From the NCBI GenBank assembly GCA_002633005.1, contig NMRA01000460.1, forward strand, positions 1 to 53,302: a DNA stretch of 53,302 nt. Reading direction: 5' to 3'. Each line of letters opens with the position of its first letter. Position 1 is the stretch's first letter. Positions 9,011 through 21,337 of the stretch are shown here, piece after piece. The notes beneath the pieces were generated by a model. The model ran no database searches, was not told where the DNA came from, and saw nothing but the letters and a program-made list of their open reading frames with translations. The stretch is from Phoronis australis. Lineage: Eukaryota; Phoronida; Phoronidae. A program made the position numbers and the translations under genes.

Positions 9011-12000
9011 TGGCAATCCACTCGATTAGATATTATGACATAAGGAAGTGGTTTCAAGTTATGCTATATTTGGCCAACTCTAACTGAATTTGTTGAAGTG
9101 ATTCCACAGTTTTACTATTCATAAATTAAATGAAGATAACTCTGGATGCCTGTACACGGTAAAACAGACAAGTAGATCAAACTTAGCAGGTACCTCGACA
9201 CAAGAGCGGAACGTACTTAAAGTGTTCTCTAGTGTAGGCTAAACGACTTTGACAATGTGAAAAACACCAATGTTTTTAGATGGCAGCCTTGAACATCTAA
9301 TTCGAAAAACTAAAGCATTGACCTCCAAGGGAAAAAAACATACGAAGATTACTACCGAGCTACAAAATCGTCATAAATGCAAATTTTTGTATTCATGCAA
9401 GTACTTCAGTCTCAGCGATTGAAAAACAAGAGTACTCAAAAACAACGCCTTTGAAATTTTAGCCGCTTGGTAATTTCAGTTCCACTCAAATGATCATTAG
9501 TAGCGAGACCTACGCAAACAACGCCATCTAACGGTTCACGGTAACTTGATTACGCAAAGCAGAACTGTCCTGGACAGTTTTAAAAGTTTCCTTCAGTCTA
9601 AAAACTAACGTTAGTTTTATATTCTTGTCCTATTCTATGGAACCCCTGAAAATAAATAGGGTTATTTTGTCCCTTTTTAGATGAGAAATTATATGACACC
9701 AATATTCTCTACGGACGTCTTTTGTGCCCTTATCAATTTGGGTTTCGAGCGTACAGCACCTTAGCGAGAACGTATAAAAGAGTGGTAAGTTTTTATGAAC
9801 AAAATAAGAAAATAGGTGACGCATGACTTTGGAGACACAATGCAGGATTGAAATTCATTTGTAAATATCATCGATCGTGAGAATATGAGTAAGTCTACCA
9901 ACTCGTACGATTTTTGTTTTCAACAGATGTGACCATATCTCCAATACATGTTTATCTTCTGCAAGTATAATCTTCACAACCATGTTTTCGTTCCTAAGCC
10001 TAGACAGGCTAAAGAAAATATTGGCGAAATTGATGAAATTCTGGCATTGTATTTTCCTGCAGAGACGAAATTGTTAAAAGCAAAGAAGGATTTTAAAGCT
10101 CTGTCACGTTCATACAGAAGTATTAAAGATTAAAAAATACGCAGCAAAATTGTTTTAACCAATTGCAAGAAAAGAAGGAAAACTAAAACAAAATCTGAAA
10201 ATACCTTTTGTACACGAGTAATCTAAACCAAATGAGATGTCCTCTATATCCTTTCGGTTTCCAATGTTCTTCTGTGCGACACTTGCTACAGAACGGACCT
10301 TATATGCGTTCAATAAAGCCAATTAGTCGTTATATCCTACTACCTCTGACGTCACTATTGATGGCAGTAGTGCTGTGCATAATGAGCTCACTGAAAAGGG
10401 TTGGACTAAACAAAAGTTTGTTTACATGTAGAAATTATGGAAGGTGTTGCTCACTTAAAAACATACTTACGTCAGCGTGGGCGTTTTTGGGTCGTCATCC
10501 GACATTTGTATGACGTGATCAGATGATTGGCAATTAGAAGATAGAGCCCTGAACTTAAAGATAACTAAGAGAAACACCGGTCAAAATTCCACCATGCACC
10601 AAAGAGGGCGCTTTTGCTCACAAGTTTCAAATTTCATGAAGCTATTCACCTAGAGGAAAGTTGAATTCAACTTTTATTATTTATAACCTGGGGCTGAATT
10701 TCTGAGTAATGAAAACAAGATGTTCGACAACCAGAATAAAGCTAAATCATAAGCTGCAGTGCCTGAACGTGATGGCTATAGTCCTAGCAAATATCCTGTT
10801 GTTAAAGAACTACAAGTTGGGTCTCGCTATGCCGGTCCCTCTGGCTACCGGCGGGTATCTCGCTACGGGTATGATCCTACCTGGTATATCGCTATACAGG
10901 TTATATCCCTACAGTCCAACCGGGTATATCGCTGTATAACGCTGATATCTCGGGAAATATGTGTATCCAGCCAGTTGTGGATCAGACCTAACATTTTGCA
11001 CATGCAGGTAGACCTATATACATGTACTATTGTTTAAAATGATATGAATGTGGTTCCCAACTAACCTGTGTTCGTTATTCTTCAAAAAACGTTCTAAGCT
11101 ATGTAGCAGTTGGTCGGAAGTCCCGATAAAAACAGCGACAACAGACATCTAAAAGCCAATAATGCAGGATCTTCAACCTCAGGACCATAGTTAATAATAC
11201 TAAAATGTCTCAGTCTTTAAAGGACGTCAATTATGAAACTGGAGAACTGGGACTATAGAAGGGATTAGACGAAATACCGTACATAAATACAACGGTTTTA
11301 ATTTCTGTGACAAAATCAATAGATCTTGCTACTGCACCGACTACATTGTTCGTATACTTTACATGTATATCATAGGTGCTGTAGCAAAAACACACATCTG
11401 CTTAAACAGGAACTTTAATCGATATTGTCAGTACTGAGGTTTTTGCTGTTGTTGTTGATGTTGTTTACATGTATATACTAACTGCAGTCACTGGGACCAG
11501 CCTTATTCTGAGTTTGACATATGTTCTGAAAACGTTTTATTTTAAGTCGTTTGATTTTCAACGTTTTGCCATTAAACAAAAACACGCCAAAATAAAATGT
11601 CAATATGAATTCTGAAACTAATTCCGTTTGAATAAAAAAGTGAACTGAGAGTTAAAGGGACATTACCGGAGAGAAAAGTGATTTTCTGAGACCAATCTCA
11701 CCGCAGAATAGAAGATGCGACCCATTGAGACCGTAGTGTGACGCTTTGCTGGTGAAGATGAATCTCATTCGACAAATGGCAGCGTGTTACTAACGTATTT
11801 AACTGGTAAATTCCCCGACCTTGGTCTCTGCAAGAGTCTGACAGACCGTCAGCGGCGAGAATTGTCAATTTGCAATAAAATTACAAAAAACGACGGATTT
11901 TATTGTTTTACAGCTAAGGTCAAAGTTTACAGCTTTAAGAAGTCTATTATATCTAACAATTCAATACGAAAATGCATTTTTCGGACGTGAAACCGATAAT

Positions 12001-14081
12001 GACCGTATAACCGCCAATTTGAGTCAACAAGCCGCAAAAATAAAACACAATTTCATTGATTGATTTGAGAAAAATGTCAGCACGATAGGTTGAAAAAATC
12101 TACCAACGCGAGTTGTTTTCATACTTGGGATACGATAATTGGCACATCAGAAATCAAGATAATTAATGACGAAGAAACGTACAATTATATTTGACAATAC
12201 TCCATTAATAATACGTTGTCGTACGATACCAAGCGATATCAGAAGTTCATTAGTAGGTTTTAGAAATAATATCTTGAGGGATACTTATTGATACCTGTTA
12301 ACATCCTGTCAATTAAAGACAATCACGAGTTGTATATAATTACAAACATATCACGCTAATTGTGCGATTGCTGTTGAAGTTGACAGACAGGCTACGGGGT
12401 TACACCAACAAGCAGACGAATTTGAGACTATCGAGTACACGTTTTGATATTTGAGTTAGTTATTACAAGTAAAGCCTAGGTTAGAAAATCTTAGTAAAAA
12501 TCAGCGTACGAAAAATTAATTATAATGGAATCGCCAAAACTTAGGGAAACAAAACAACTTTTGATTTAGAGCCGTTGCCGTTGTGAAATTGACTTCAAGT
12601 TGTTGCTTAGTCAAGTTGAACTGGGGTGATTCCAGGTTCTCGAAAGAACGTTATTGCTCGAGACCGCGCTCAAAAGTTGGCTAGTCACGGCGTGTCAGTT
12701 TATAAGCCGAACGCGGTTTCAAAGAATAACGAAATGTCATTTGTCATTTAAGCTGAGACTAGTTTTGTAAATAATTGGTCAAAAACAAAAGTTGGCTTCT
12801 TGTATGGAATGCGTTTGAGTAGCCCCTAGGAGTGTGAAGTATCCGAAACTCGAGTAACCGCCTTTCTGCAAAATCCAACGACGTAGCGCATCTGGAAGGT
12901 AATTGCGATTAGCATCGTTGAGAAGCCGAATTTTAGGCATTTTATGAAGCATTTCATTCTTGTAAAATTTGCAGTAGTAGCCTAATTGAAACTAAAAGAG
13001 AAAACGATGTACGCGTGGCGACTGTGTCGATGACGAAAGTTTTTATGCCCCTGAAAAAGTATGCGTAATCGACAATTTCTTTTCAATTTCAGAAGCCTAA
13101 TAAAACGAAAAATCACCAGTATAAGTCCACGATGTATAAATCTCTCTGTTTTGTTGCTATGGCTAAGCGTTTGATTTTAAACACTTGCCGGGAATTTCAG
13201 AAATATGCCCACCACCCAAAAGTACGCCTATGAGCATATTTTCGGTAACTATTCGCATGTTTTGTAAATCTAATGGATTGTTCTAAAATACGTATGTAAA
13301 ATATTTTGATGTAAAATCTGTTTCGTTTTGGCAAGATATTATATTTTATATCATCATTTCACTCAAATGATTCATTTAACGAAATATTTTGTAACTTTGT
13401 TGATAACTAACCGTATGGGCACAGTATGAAGGACAAGTCTAACGCACTGAGCTTGTTGAATGCGAAACATGAATGTACGAATAAAATGTTTACTACATAT
13501 TCATTTCAAAAAAATTTCAAACTAACGTTTGTTTAACAAAGCCGCACTAAAATGTCAAACAGTTTATTTCTCCGTTCAAACCAGCAATGCTTTTAAGGGC
13601 TACCCACATTTACAAAAGGGTTGTTCACTTACGTATTGTGAAAAGAGAGACTTACATGAATCATTATTTGCTTTAAAACAACATCATAAACGTTTGACGC
13701 AATTTCCGAAAATACGCCCCCCCCCATCCGAAAATACACCGGGGAGTACAATTATTCGGTTTCATTTGACGTTTTCGAAAGGTCGTTTTCCTGATATCTG
13801 CCCCGATGGATTTATTTACGAAAATTCGCGGTATAAGTAAAATGGTGGCGTCACATTGTTCAGTGTATCACATGTCAATCTGGAAAATCTAATATCAATA
13901 ATACTAGAGAGTAAACACGTGTGTAAAGCAATATGGCGATAACACCAGGACATGGTTTATAGCGACTTCAAATAGTCAGTTGAGTAAAATCGGGACAATA
14001 GATTGAACTGTGTAAACAATCAACGATCAATGTATTTCTGGAAATTATTAGATACACGGAAATATAGCTCCGACCTTAAAG
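9010..14081. other. Non-coding stretch, about 5 kb
   Basis: No gene was recognised. At about 10820-10945 there is a degenerate short-period repeat built on (G)GGTATATCGCTA-like words. About 12565-12740 carries a scrambled relative of the TTTAGACCACTTGCCGCTG repeat. The rest is AT-rich with frequent stops in all frames. Confidence 0.5.
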
Positions 14082-14417
14082 ATGTTCGCTGAGTACGCTT
14101 CCGAACCTTTGAATGCCAATGTATGTAAATTTAATGTGTGGTTTTGGAAAGAATCGGATATTGAAGTAATGCTTGTCATAAGAAATGTTCGCTTAATAGG
14201 AAATTGTGTTTCCACTTCGAGTAATATGTGTCACAAAATTGTGTATAAGGCCTATATTCACAACATTACGTCTATTAACAAAAGCAGTCACAAATATATG
14301 TGGCTATCAGCAATGTTAAACAATGAATCCAACTGTACAAGGCGACACATTCTCGTCAGTTTGACTGATCAAGTAGTCGTTAAAGTCAGGTACTGGTCAA
14401 ATAACAGCGAGGACTAG
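14082..14417 (+). other. Unrecognised 111-codon ATG open frame
   Basis: A single ATG-started frame in otherwise non-coding sequence. There is no signal peptide, transmembrane segment or repeat; several possible N-glycosylation sequons and four scattered cysteines are present. I recognise no family. It is of a length that can arise by chance in a window of this size, and I see no promoter or splice context. Confidence 0.15.
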
Positions 14418-14978
14418 CTTTGACGACAACTAACCTACAGAGCGTGCCAAGTTCAAGAATTAAGATGCAAACTTACTTCTTTTCCCATTAATTGAAAAAT
14501 AAGAGATTCTAAATCAGTGCCTATGATTACTGACCAAGTGGATTGTTTTGATTTGTCACTATAAGCACGTACTTCGAGTTCATCATTCTAAATAACGATG
14601 TACGCTATATGGACAGAAGTCACGTGTTTCCCAACTCAGCAAGGGACTCGGAAGTTGGACAAAATAATCGTTGAGACCATGCTCGGTGCTTAAAATTACA
14701 GGGCGAAGTAAGCCATTTTCTAATACGTGGTCATAAGTAATAACCAACGGCAAACTGTCAGTTTCGTCTTTTTCCAAGCTCTGCAATCGTCTCCAATTTG
14801 ACCTGACAAAGGAGGAATTTGACAACAATTTCATACAGGGTTAATGACAAGTAGTCTATATCAAAAGTTGCACATTTGTGATGGGAAGATGCGTATAAGG
14901 TCTATACCACTGCACGCGGGAAAGCAGCACCGACGAAATCTACAAGGCGGTAGGTTGATTCCCATGTGCTGAACCTGG

Positions 14979-15110
14979 CCTGGGTCGAGTTCAGTAACGC
15001 AAGATCTCGCGAGATTCCGCGAGATCAGAAGATATCGCCGTAAATTTTCAATAAAGATTTCAGCTAGTTTTTTTTTCTCGCCGCGAGACAATTATTGAAC
15101 TCGACCCAGG
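14979..15110. mobile_element. 132-bp MITE with CCTGGGTCGAGTTCA ends
   Basis: The left end is CCTGGGTCGAGTTCAGTAAC and the right end, read inward, is CCTGGGTCGAGTTCAATAAT; about 19 bp match with one difference. Just inside, both sides have CGCGAG-type motifs (ATCTCGCGAG / TCTCGCGGCGAG). No clear target duplication was found. It has no coding capacity. Confidence 0.75.
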
Positions 15111-17204
15111 ATTAGCACCATAATGCCAAGGAAAGTGACCATTACGAAATTACCATAGAATAGCGTTCCGTAGTTCTTGCCAGAAAGTCAAGATATCCGT
15201 CGTCTCACAAAATCACCCGAGTCAACTACTTCGCGAGTACTTTCGGAACTGAGCCTGATGCTAGCCTTCACCTAGCGAAACGGCAGCCACTGAAGTGATG
15301 TGTCGCCGGGCGAGGCAGGAGCGTTGAATTGTAGGATTAAATTTACTCATTACGTTCTATAAGTTTATGTGAAAAACCTAAGATAAAAAATTACTTAACA
15401 AGTTCGATTTGTTAGTTTCGCAAAAACATCGACTAGAGACTTGTGTAAAGTGAAGGGTGTGACTTTAATTACTGAAACTTGTATCGAGAACTTATCTATC
15501 CTCGACGAAAATAATCAATATGAAAAGGGTGAAACAGTAGCAAATTTGGACGCAGAGTAGAGATTTGCCCCGGTCTGAAACATTTGTTGAGGTGGAAACT
15601 GATGAAAGCACTTCTAGTTATGAAACATGATTTTGAGAATGAAAACGAAGGTAAACTGTCAACAGTAAAAGCAGGTGCGTCAAAGTTGCGAGAACTAAGC
15701 ACACTGGCGAAATTTAACAGTACTTTTACAGACTGGATATCCGGCGTTTTGGGAACAGTTTAGTGAGCAAATAGACAGTGATCCGGGTAACGGCGCCAGT
15801 ATAGAGGGAACACTGCTATTCCTCATGTTTGAAAGCCATCTTTATTGCAGCTAACAGTGGTAGACTTTAACAGGAATTTCAACAATTAATTCGAAGGGTC
15901 AAAGGATAACCCAACACACACACAGGCACACACACCTTCATCTATTAAAACATTACCACGTTTATCCGATCCTGAATAGTGCATAGAATGAGCCGATAAC
16001 TCAACTGAATGACAGACAAAAAGCTCTAAAGCTCTTTTTCGAGTAGGTGATAATTTTGGTGTTCTTGGTAGCGGAAATCAAATCCTATTATAATACGAAA
16101 TACTATGAGGCCGATTTTATCAGCTAAAGAGGCGTAATTTATGTTTATTGGCTGCTAAATACCGAGGCAGTGTAGTTTTAATATGTTACCAAATGTTAGC
16201 ATAATGTAGGAAAAACTTTTCCAACCAAACAAGTTTTTTAAAAATGACACTGTTCACAAAGTGCACCGTTGTAAATAATTTGGTAGCTTCTTTACGCTAG
16301 CCAGGAACGTTTAATAAATACAATCTGTTAAATTTATACATTTTGTACGACACGAGACCAATTCACGAAGTGATCAACGCGAAGGCGGTATGAATAATGT
16401 AATGCCCATAATTACTTTAACTGAAGCCAGCATGTTAGAGTATTTTAGTACATGTTAAATTCAATTGCAATGGGAACAAAACAACACCTCATCATGATTA
16501 TGACTTCAATAGAGGTTCTCAATATTTAACCTGATCCGTGTTGAAGCAATTACCGTGGATTTTACAGCACTACATGCGCTGACATAACTCATCGTGGTCG
16601 TCGTTCTGATTAGAATGAGATAAAGCGGCACAAATGTAGAAACCAAGAGCAGCATATAGCAATACCAGTGTGGAAACGATAACATGTCCGTGTCTCTGAA
16701 TTCCAGCTCTTCCTAAAATCCCTAACTGTTAAGGACCAGCAAACAACAAACCCGCGGTACAAACCCTAGATCCTTGCTTCTAAACTTTACACGCGGCGCA
16801 CCAAAAATGCTCCAAGCGCGCAGTCCAACCTCCCGGAGACCATTTTCGGCTTGCGTTGGGGCCGGGAAAAATAACGGGGCACGCTAGATCAAAACCATGC
16901 CTCGTTTGTTCTCATTGTTTTAACAAAAAAAATGAGCAAGAAATTTATCACCTGGTGGTGCAAGAAATTCCGTTAACATAACAGTTGTTTTCCACTATCA
17001 AAGACAACAGAAATCACCTTCAATTGATCTCCTTTGTAAAGGTTTGTCAACCCTTACTTGCTAAAATGGAAGACTTTGGACTCAATCTTCCCTAATCCCA
17101 TTGTCACGAAAAAACTTTTTGGTTACGGTATAGAAAGGTTTGAGTACATTTCGTGCGGTTGAGTAAGCTGATTTAGAACTTGCGTTTTAAGGCGAAGAAT
17201 AAAC
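15111..17204. other. Non-coding stretch
   Basis: No gene or repeat boundary was recognised. A short run of CA repeats (ACACACACACAGGCACACACAC) lies near 15915. Confidence 0.5.
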
Positions 17205-17443
17205 CAAGGGTTGGAATGACCCATGACATAAAAGAGGAAAATTTTCCAGGCGATGTATCGTTCTACAAATGAATAGGTTTATGTGATAGAAATATTTTTA
17301 TGGTGCACAATTTAATTGCAGGAATTTGTTTGCATGAATAAAGTCAAAATAATGATAAAAAAGAGAAAACTGAAAATCAACGAAGAGGAAACTGAAACTA
17401 AAAAAGAGGAAATCCTCTTAAAAGAAGAAAATTCCAAGCCCTG
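17205..17443 (+). mobile_element. CAGGGCTTGG-family MITE, copy 1
   Basis: The left end is diverged (CAAGGGTTGGAATGACCCAT); the right end is intact, GAAAATTCCAAGCCCTG. The interior GATGTATCGTTC, AAAGTCAAAATAATGAT and GAGGAAATCCTCTT blocks match the other two copies. No clear target duplication remains. A minus-strand frame of 80 codons at 17312-17554 is a shadow of this repeat. Confidence 0.85.
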
Positions 17444-17655
17444 ACAGTAAACTACAGACTTGTCTGTTTGAGATCGGATTGTTTTATGAAGTAGAAAATG
17501 GTGTTCAAAACCATATAATATAATTTTAAGAAAGATTAAACGAACAGTGGACAAACCGTATCAGAGCCGACATTTTTTTAATTCAACAAAATCATGTTTA
17601 TTACTTAGTTAAAACAGCAGCTGATAAACCCGCGTTCCGACGAAAAATTAAATTT

Positions 17656-17830
17656 TCATTTAGATCACTTGCCGCTAAAAACGGTAAAGTTGATCGTTAG
17701 TCAGAAAAGAAGTGATTCGTGGTATTAGGAGGAAATCACAGTTTGTTATAGCCAAGCGAACAAAATGACACACCGAGAAGTTAACTTGTAGAATTTGGTT
17801 TCAAGCTCCTACTTTGACCAAGAAACACTC
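17656..17830 (+). repeat. Dispersed repeat, TTTAGACCACTTGCCGCTG family (diverged)
   Basis: It starts CATTTAGATCACTTGCCGCT and includes AGTGATT, AATGACAC and a TTGGTTTCAAGC block corresponding to TTGGTCTCAAG in the better copies. Confidence 0.6.
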
Positions 17831-17890
17831 TAAACACATTAAGCGGTCTAAATCAATAGAGTTGATTTTTGTAACAAAAGGAAGGTTCAC

Positions 17891-18142
17891 CAGGGCTTGG
17901 AATGACCAATGACAATTAAAGAGGAACATTTCCCAGGTGATGTATCGCTCCAACAATAGACTTGTTTTTGAGATAGAAATATTTGTAGTGTTGTAAAATT
18001 TAACTTAAATAAAGGCTATGTAGGGATAAAGTCAAAATAATGATCAGAAAGAGACGAAAGAAGAAGAAACTGGAAATGAAATAAGAGGAATTCGAAATTA
18101 AAAAGAGGAAATCCTCTTAGAAGAGGAAAATTCCAAGCTCTG
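17891..18142 (+). mobile_element. CAGGGCTTGG-family MITE, copy 2 (best preserved)
   Basis: The left end is CAGGGCTTGGAATGACCAAT and the right end, read inward, is CAGAGCTTGGAATTTTCCTC. It is flanked by GTTCAC (17885-17890) and GTTCAT (18143-18148), a 5- to 6-bp target duplication. It carries the internal palindrome AGAGGAAATCCTCTT. About 250 bp, purine-rich on the plus strand in its right half, without coding capacity. Confidence 0.88.
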
Positions 18143-18148
18143 GTTCAT

Positions 18149-19490
18149 AGCCGCTCCAACATGAAACAAAACCGTACATACGGTAACGCTTGGGCGTAAA
18201 AAAACCGTAGCTCAAAATAGTAAGTGGAAAGCCAACTGTACTTTACAACCATAGTATACAGAATTACTTTGTCAAAATCAATAATCTAATGAATGTTCCA
18301 AGTGCAATGTTCTGGTTGAAACGGATCATGAACGAATCAATTTACTTGGCAGATAATAACGCATAGATGAACCGTATTATTTCAAAGAGAAATAAAGCGC
18401 AAACCATTCCAATTTATCACTGAACAAAGCTACCGCCAACAAGAAGTTAGTCACCCACACATCGCTATTAAAAGGATGTATGTTACATTTTACAATTAAA
18501 CACAGTTGATGTGAATATTCATAAAGTTTAATTTATCTTAACAAGCAAACACAGGTGTCGCCATTGTGGAAATAAATTTAACAAAAACTTATAAATTGCA
18601 CTTTTATTACATTATCGTTGGTACAACAATGTACTTTAAGTGTTAAAAATTTGACACCATGCATTACATTCGTTGCGATCAAGGAGAAACAAAACCTTGG
18701 CAAAGACAAAGTAGACTATTACATTTTCGCGCGCTTTTATCATTTTTAGTTTTTTCCTAAACAATGAACAACCCTAAGATAAAAAATCCGGACCTGTGGA
18801 ATCGAAGCAGAATTTATGTTTTACTGTAGTCTGCCTCTACTACGGGACAGATACTCCCACCATGGATTAAATTCCTTATCACAAGATTGTATTTCCCTTT
18901 CTTGAAAGCAACGAAATCAAAAGATCCAAAAATCATAACAATGCATCATGTCTGATTTTCAAAACTTCATCTGTTCCAAAAGTATACTTTCAGAAGTAAA
19001 TGTTTGCACATCCATCAAATTGCTTATCAACAAAGGAGAAGAGAAACAGGTTAGAAATGAGTTGACCACCTTAACAACCTTACTATGTTGAAAAACCGAA
19101 ACGTGTAACTTTAAAAAGATGGGATCATCCAAGCATCAAGACAAGTCTGAATTTTTTGATCAAACGAGTCGACACCAACACTATCAAGTACAACAACCTA
19201 ATAAAATAATGATGCGTCACTTGCAATTATCAAATAAACGAACTGTGACTAATTAGCAAGACAAGTGAGCGTGGTGTGGCAATAACATACGTCTGTGCAC
19301 AACAAATAAAACAGTGATCACGTGTTCTGATATGTTTTGGACATTTTCCAACTTGAACATTTTACAGTTACGGTGATCACCTAAAGTAGTCAACAAAGAG
19401 TTTTAAAAACAAAGGATACAACTGTGTGGTTCCTACAACAGCTTAAAGACACCACGCTCACGAAACGTCCACCAAGCATACTTTTAATTT
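18149..19490. other. Non-coding stretch
   Basis: AT-rich sequence without a recognisable gene, repeat boundary or RNA. Confidence 0.5.
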
Positions 19491-19670
19491 AGACCACTTG
19501 CCGCTGTGAACTTGGTCCCAACTTGTTCCTTGTGACTTCTGGGTTTGCAAATAACTGACAGTGCCTTGTTTGTTGGGACCAGGGTCAGGGTATAAAATTA
19601 TATAGCCAACTTATATAGCTTGGTCTCAAGTAACAATGCACTGACAGTTCTTTCAAAGCCCTGTCCACTT
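19491..19670 (+). repeat. Dispersed repeat, TTTAGACCACTTGCCGCTG family
   Basis: It begins AATTTAGACCACTTGCCGCT, continues with GTTTGCAAATAACTGACA and AGCTTGGTCTCAAG, and ends near AGTTCTTTCAAAGCC. The same order of blocks occurs at about 2966-3125, 3845-4035 and, more diverged, 17656-17830. It has no coding capacity and the ends are approximate. Confidence 0.75.
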
Positions 19671-21085
19671 AGGCTTAAGAACAATTTGACACCAATTTCA
19701 TTATGGTAAGTAATTTTAATCAAACTTTATTTTTTGAGATGAAAGGCGAGTTTATAACCACTTTACTGCCTACTAATCTTATGAATATTCATTATGAATG
19801 CAGATTTTTGATTAGTTGGAGCGCAAAAAAAAACGAGTCAACTCCTTTGACATTTAGTTTAGCAAGGTATATCTATTAAGAATCCTACTGGAGTGAATGT
19901 TAGCCATGGCGGCCATGTTGAATCCAACGGTGCTTACTCAAGGTTATTCAGCTTCACAATAATACTGTAAATATACTGAGGTGGCACCATGCTATGGATA
20001 AGGAACTGTCACACAGTTTAACTCAGTTGAATACTTTACAAATCAGTACATGCTGAATAAAGAATTAACTTGTTTAAGAAGTCAAAACAACTATTAACCT
20101 CTCCTAAGACAAGAAACAACAATGATATATACACATATAAATCTCAACGTATGCTCATTACAAAGCAAAGAAAGACAAATCCAATTATGCCCACAGCACA
20201 CACAATCATGTTGAAAGAGGAATGTTGTAGTAAAATCGTTTTAGTTGCTGCAAAAAAAGCAGTTCATAGAATCACAACTGCGCAAATGTTGAGTCGGAGC
20301 CGTTTTGAACTACCTAGCAACAAACGAACTAGACTGGTAACAAGGTTTTCAAAAAATAATCATAGACTTCAAAAGGGACCATTCGTTCCATATTTTCAAC
20401 TGGTGTAGCAATAATCACATCTGCAATACGATATTGGTAACCCACATGGCCACCGTGGTGGTACTCTTTTCATTCCGGTTAATTGGTCACACTCATGCTG
20501 TAAAGAATAATTACACATACACCTAACACCAGCAAATAGAGACTTGGTGCATGCGTGTTTGTGTGTGTTAGTTCAGTGTGTGATGGACTAAATCATTAGC
20601 CAGATGCTAATGCGATAGGTTGCTAAAAAATTATGCTCATCGACAGACGCGAAACTAACAGAAAATGACCACCAGGCATGAGTGCACAATATCTGAAGTT
20701 GTCTATCTCTCAAATCATACTCTATCATACAAATCACATTGATCCATACTTCACAAAACTTGAGACAAACCGTTCAGTATGTAATTCATATAAACTGAAG
20801 CACTACTACCTTAAAACCATCACTTGTGACATGAGAATCAATTTTGAGAAAAAATGGTTGACCTCGTGTTAAATTGTACTGTTTGTTCAACACTTATTTT
20901 TCATAATGAATTATTCAAATTTTCATTGTGCTGGCAGAGCAGTCACCTGGGCTTAACACTATTCCAATCATACAGTCCAGCACTGACATATGCATACATT
21001 GTGGGCAAATGAGATGGAATGGGAAACCCAGATTCACCAGGTGGCGTTAGTATTGATGAATACATTATGAGAGGCACATGGGACC
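19671..21085. other. Non-coding stretch
   Basis: No repeat boundary or gene was recognised here. A plus-strand frame of 112 codons at 20070-20408 begins at a TTG, has no motif, and lies in low-complexity AT-rich sequence. Confidence 0.5.
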
Positions 21086-21091
21086 TAAATC

Positions 21092-21331
21092 TAGGACTAC
21101 GAATAACCAATGACAAAGAAAGAGGAAAATTTTCCGATGATGTATCGTTCCACAAATAAATAGGTATGATAAAAATACTTTCTGTGTTGTGAAATTTAAG
21201 TGAAATAAAAGTTTTTGCATGACAAATTAATGATAAAAAAAGAAATGGAAAAAGGAAATTGTAAATGAAAAAGAGGAAATCAAAACTGGAAAAGAGGAAA
21301 TCCTCTTAAACGAGGGAAATTCCAAGCCATG
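21092..21331 (+). mobile_element. CAGGGCTTGG-family MITE, copy 3
   Basis: The left end is diverged (TAGGACTACGAATAACCAAT) and the right end is GGAAATTCCAAGCCATG. It is flanked by TAAATC on both sides (21086-21091 and 21332-21337). It shares GATGTATCGTTCC and GAGGAAATCCTCTTAAA with the copies at 17.2 and 17.9 kb, in the same orientation. Confidence 0.85.
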
Positions 21332-21337
21332 TAAATC

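Noticed and set aside
20070-20408. 112-codon plus-strand frame
   Set aside because: It starts at TTG, has no motif, and lies in AT-rich sequence near the 3' end of a gene on the other strand.
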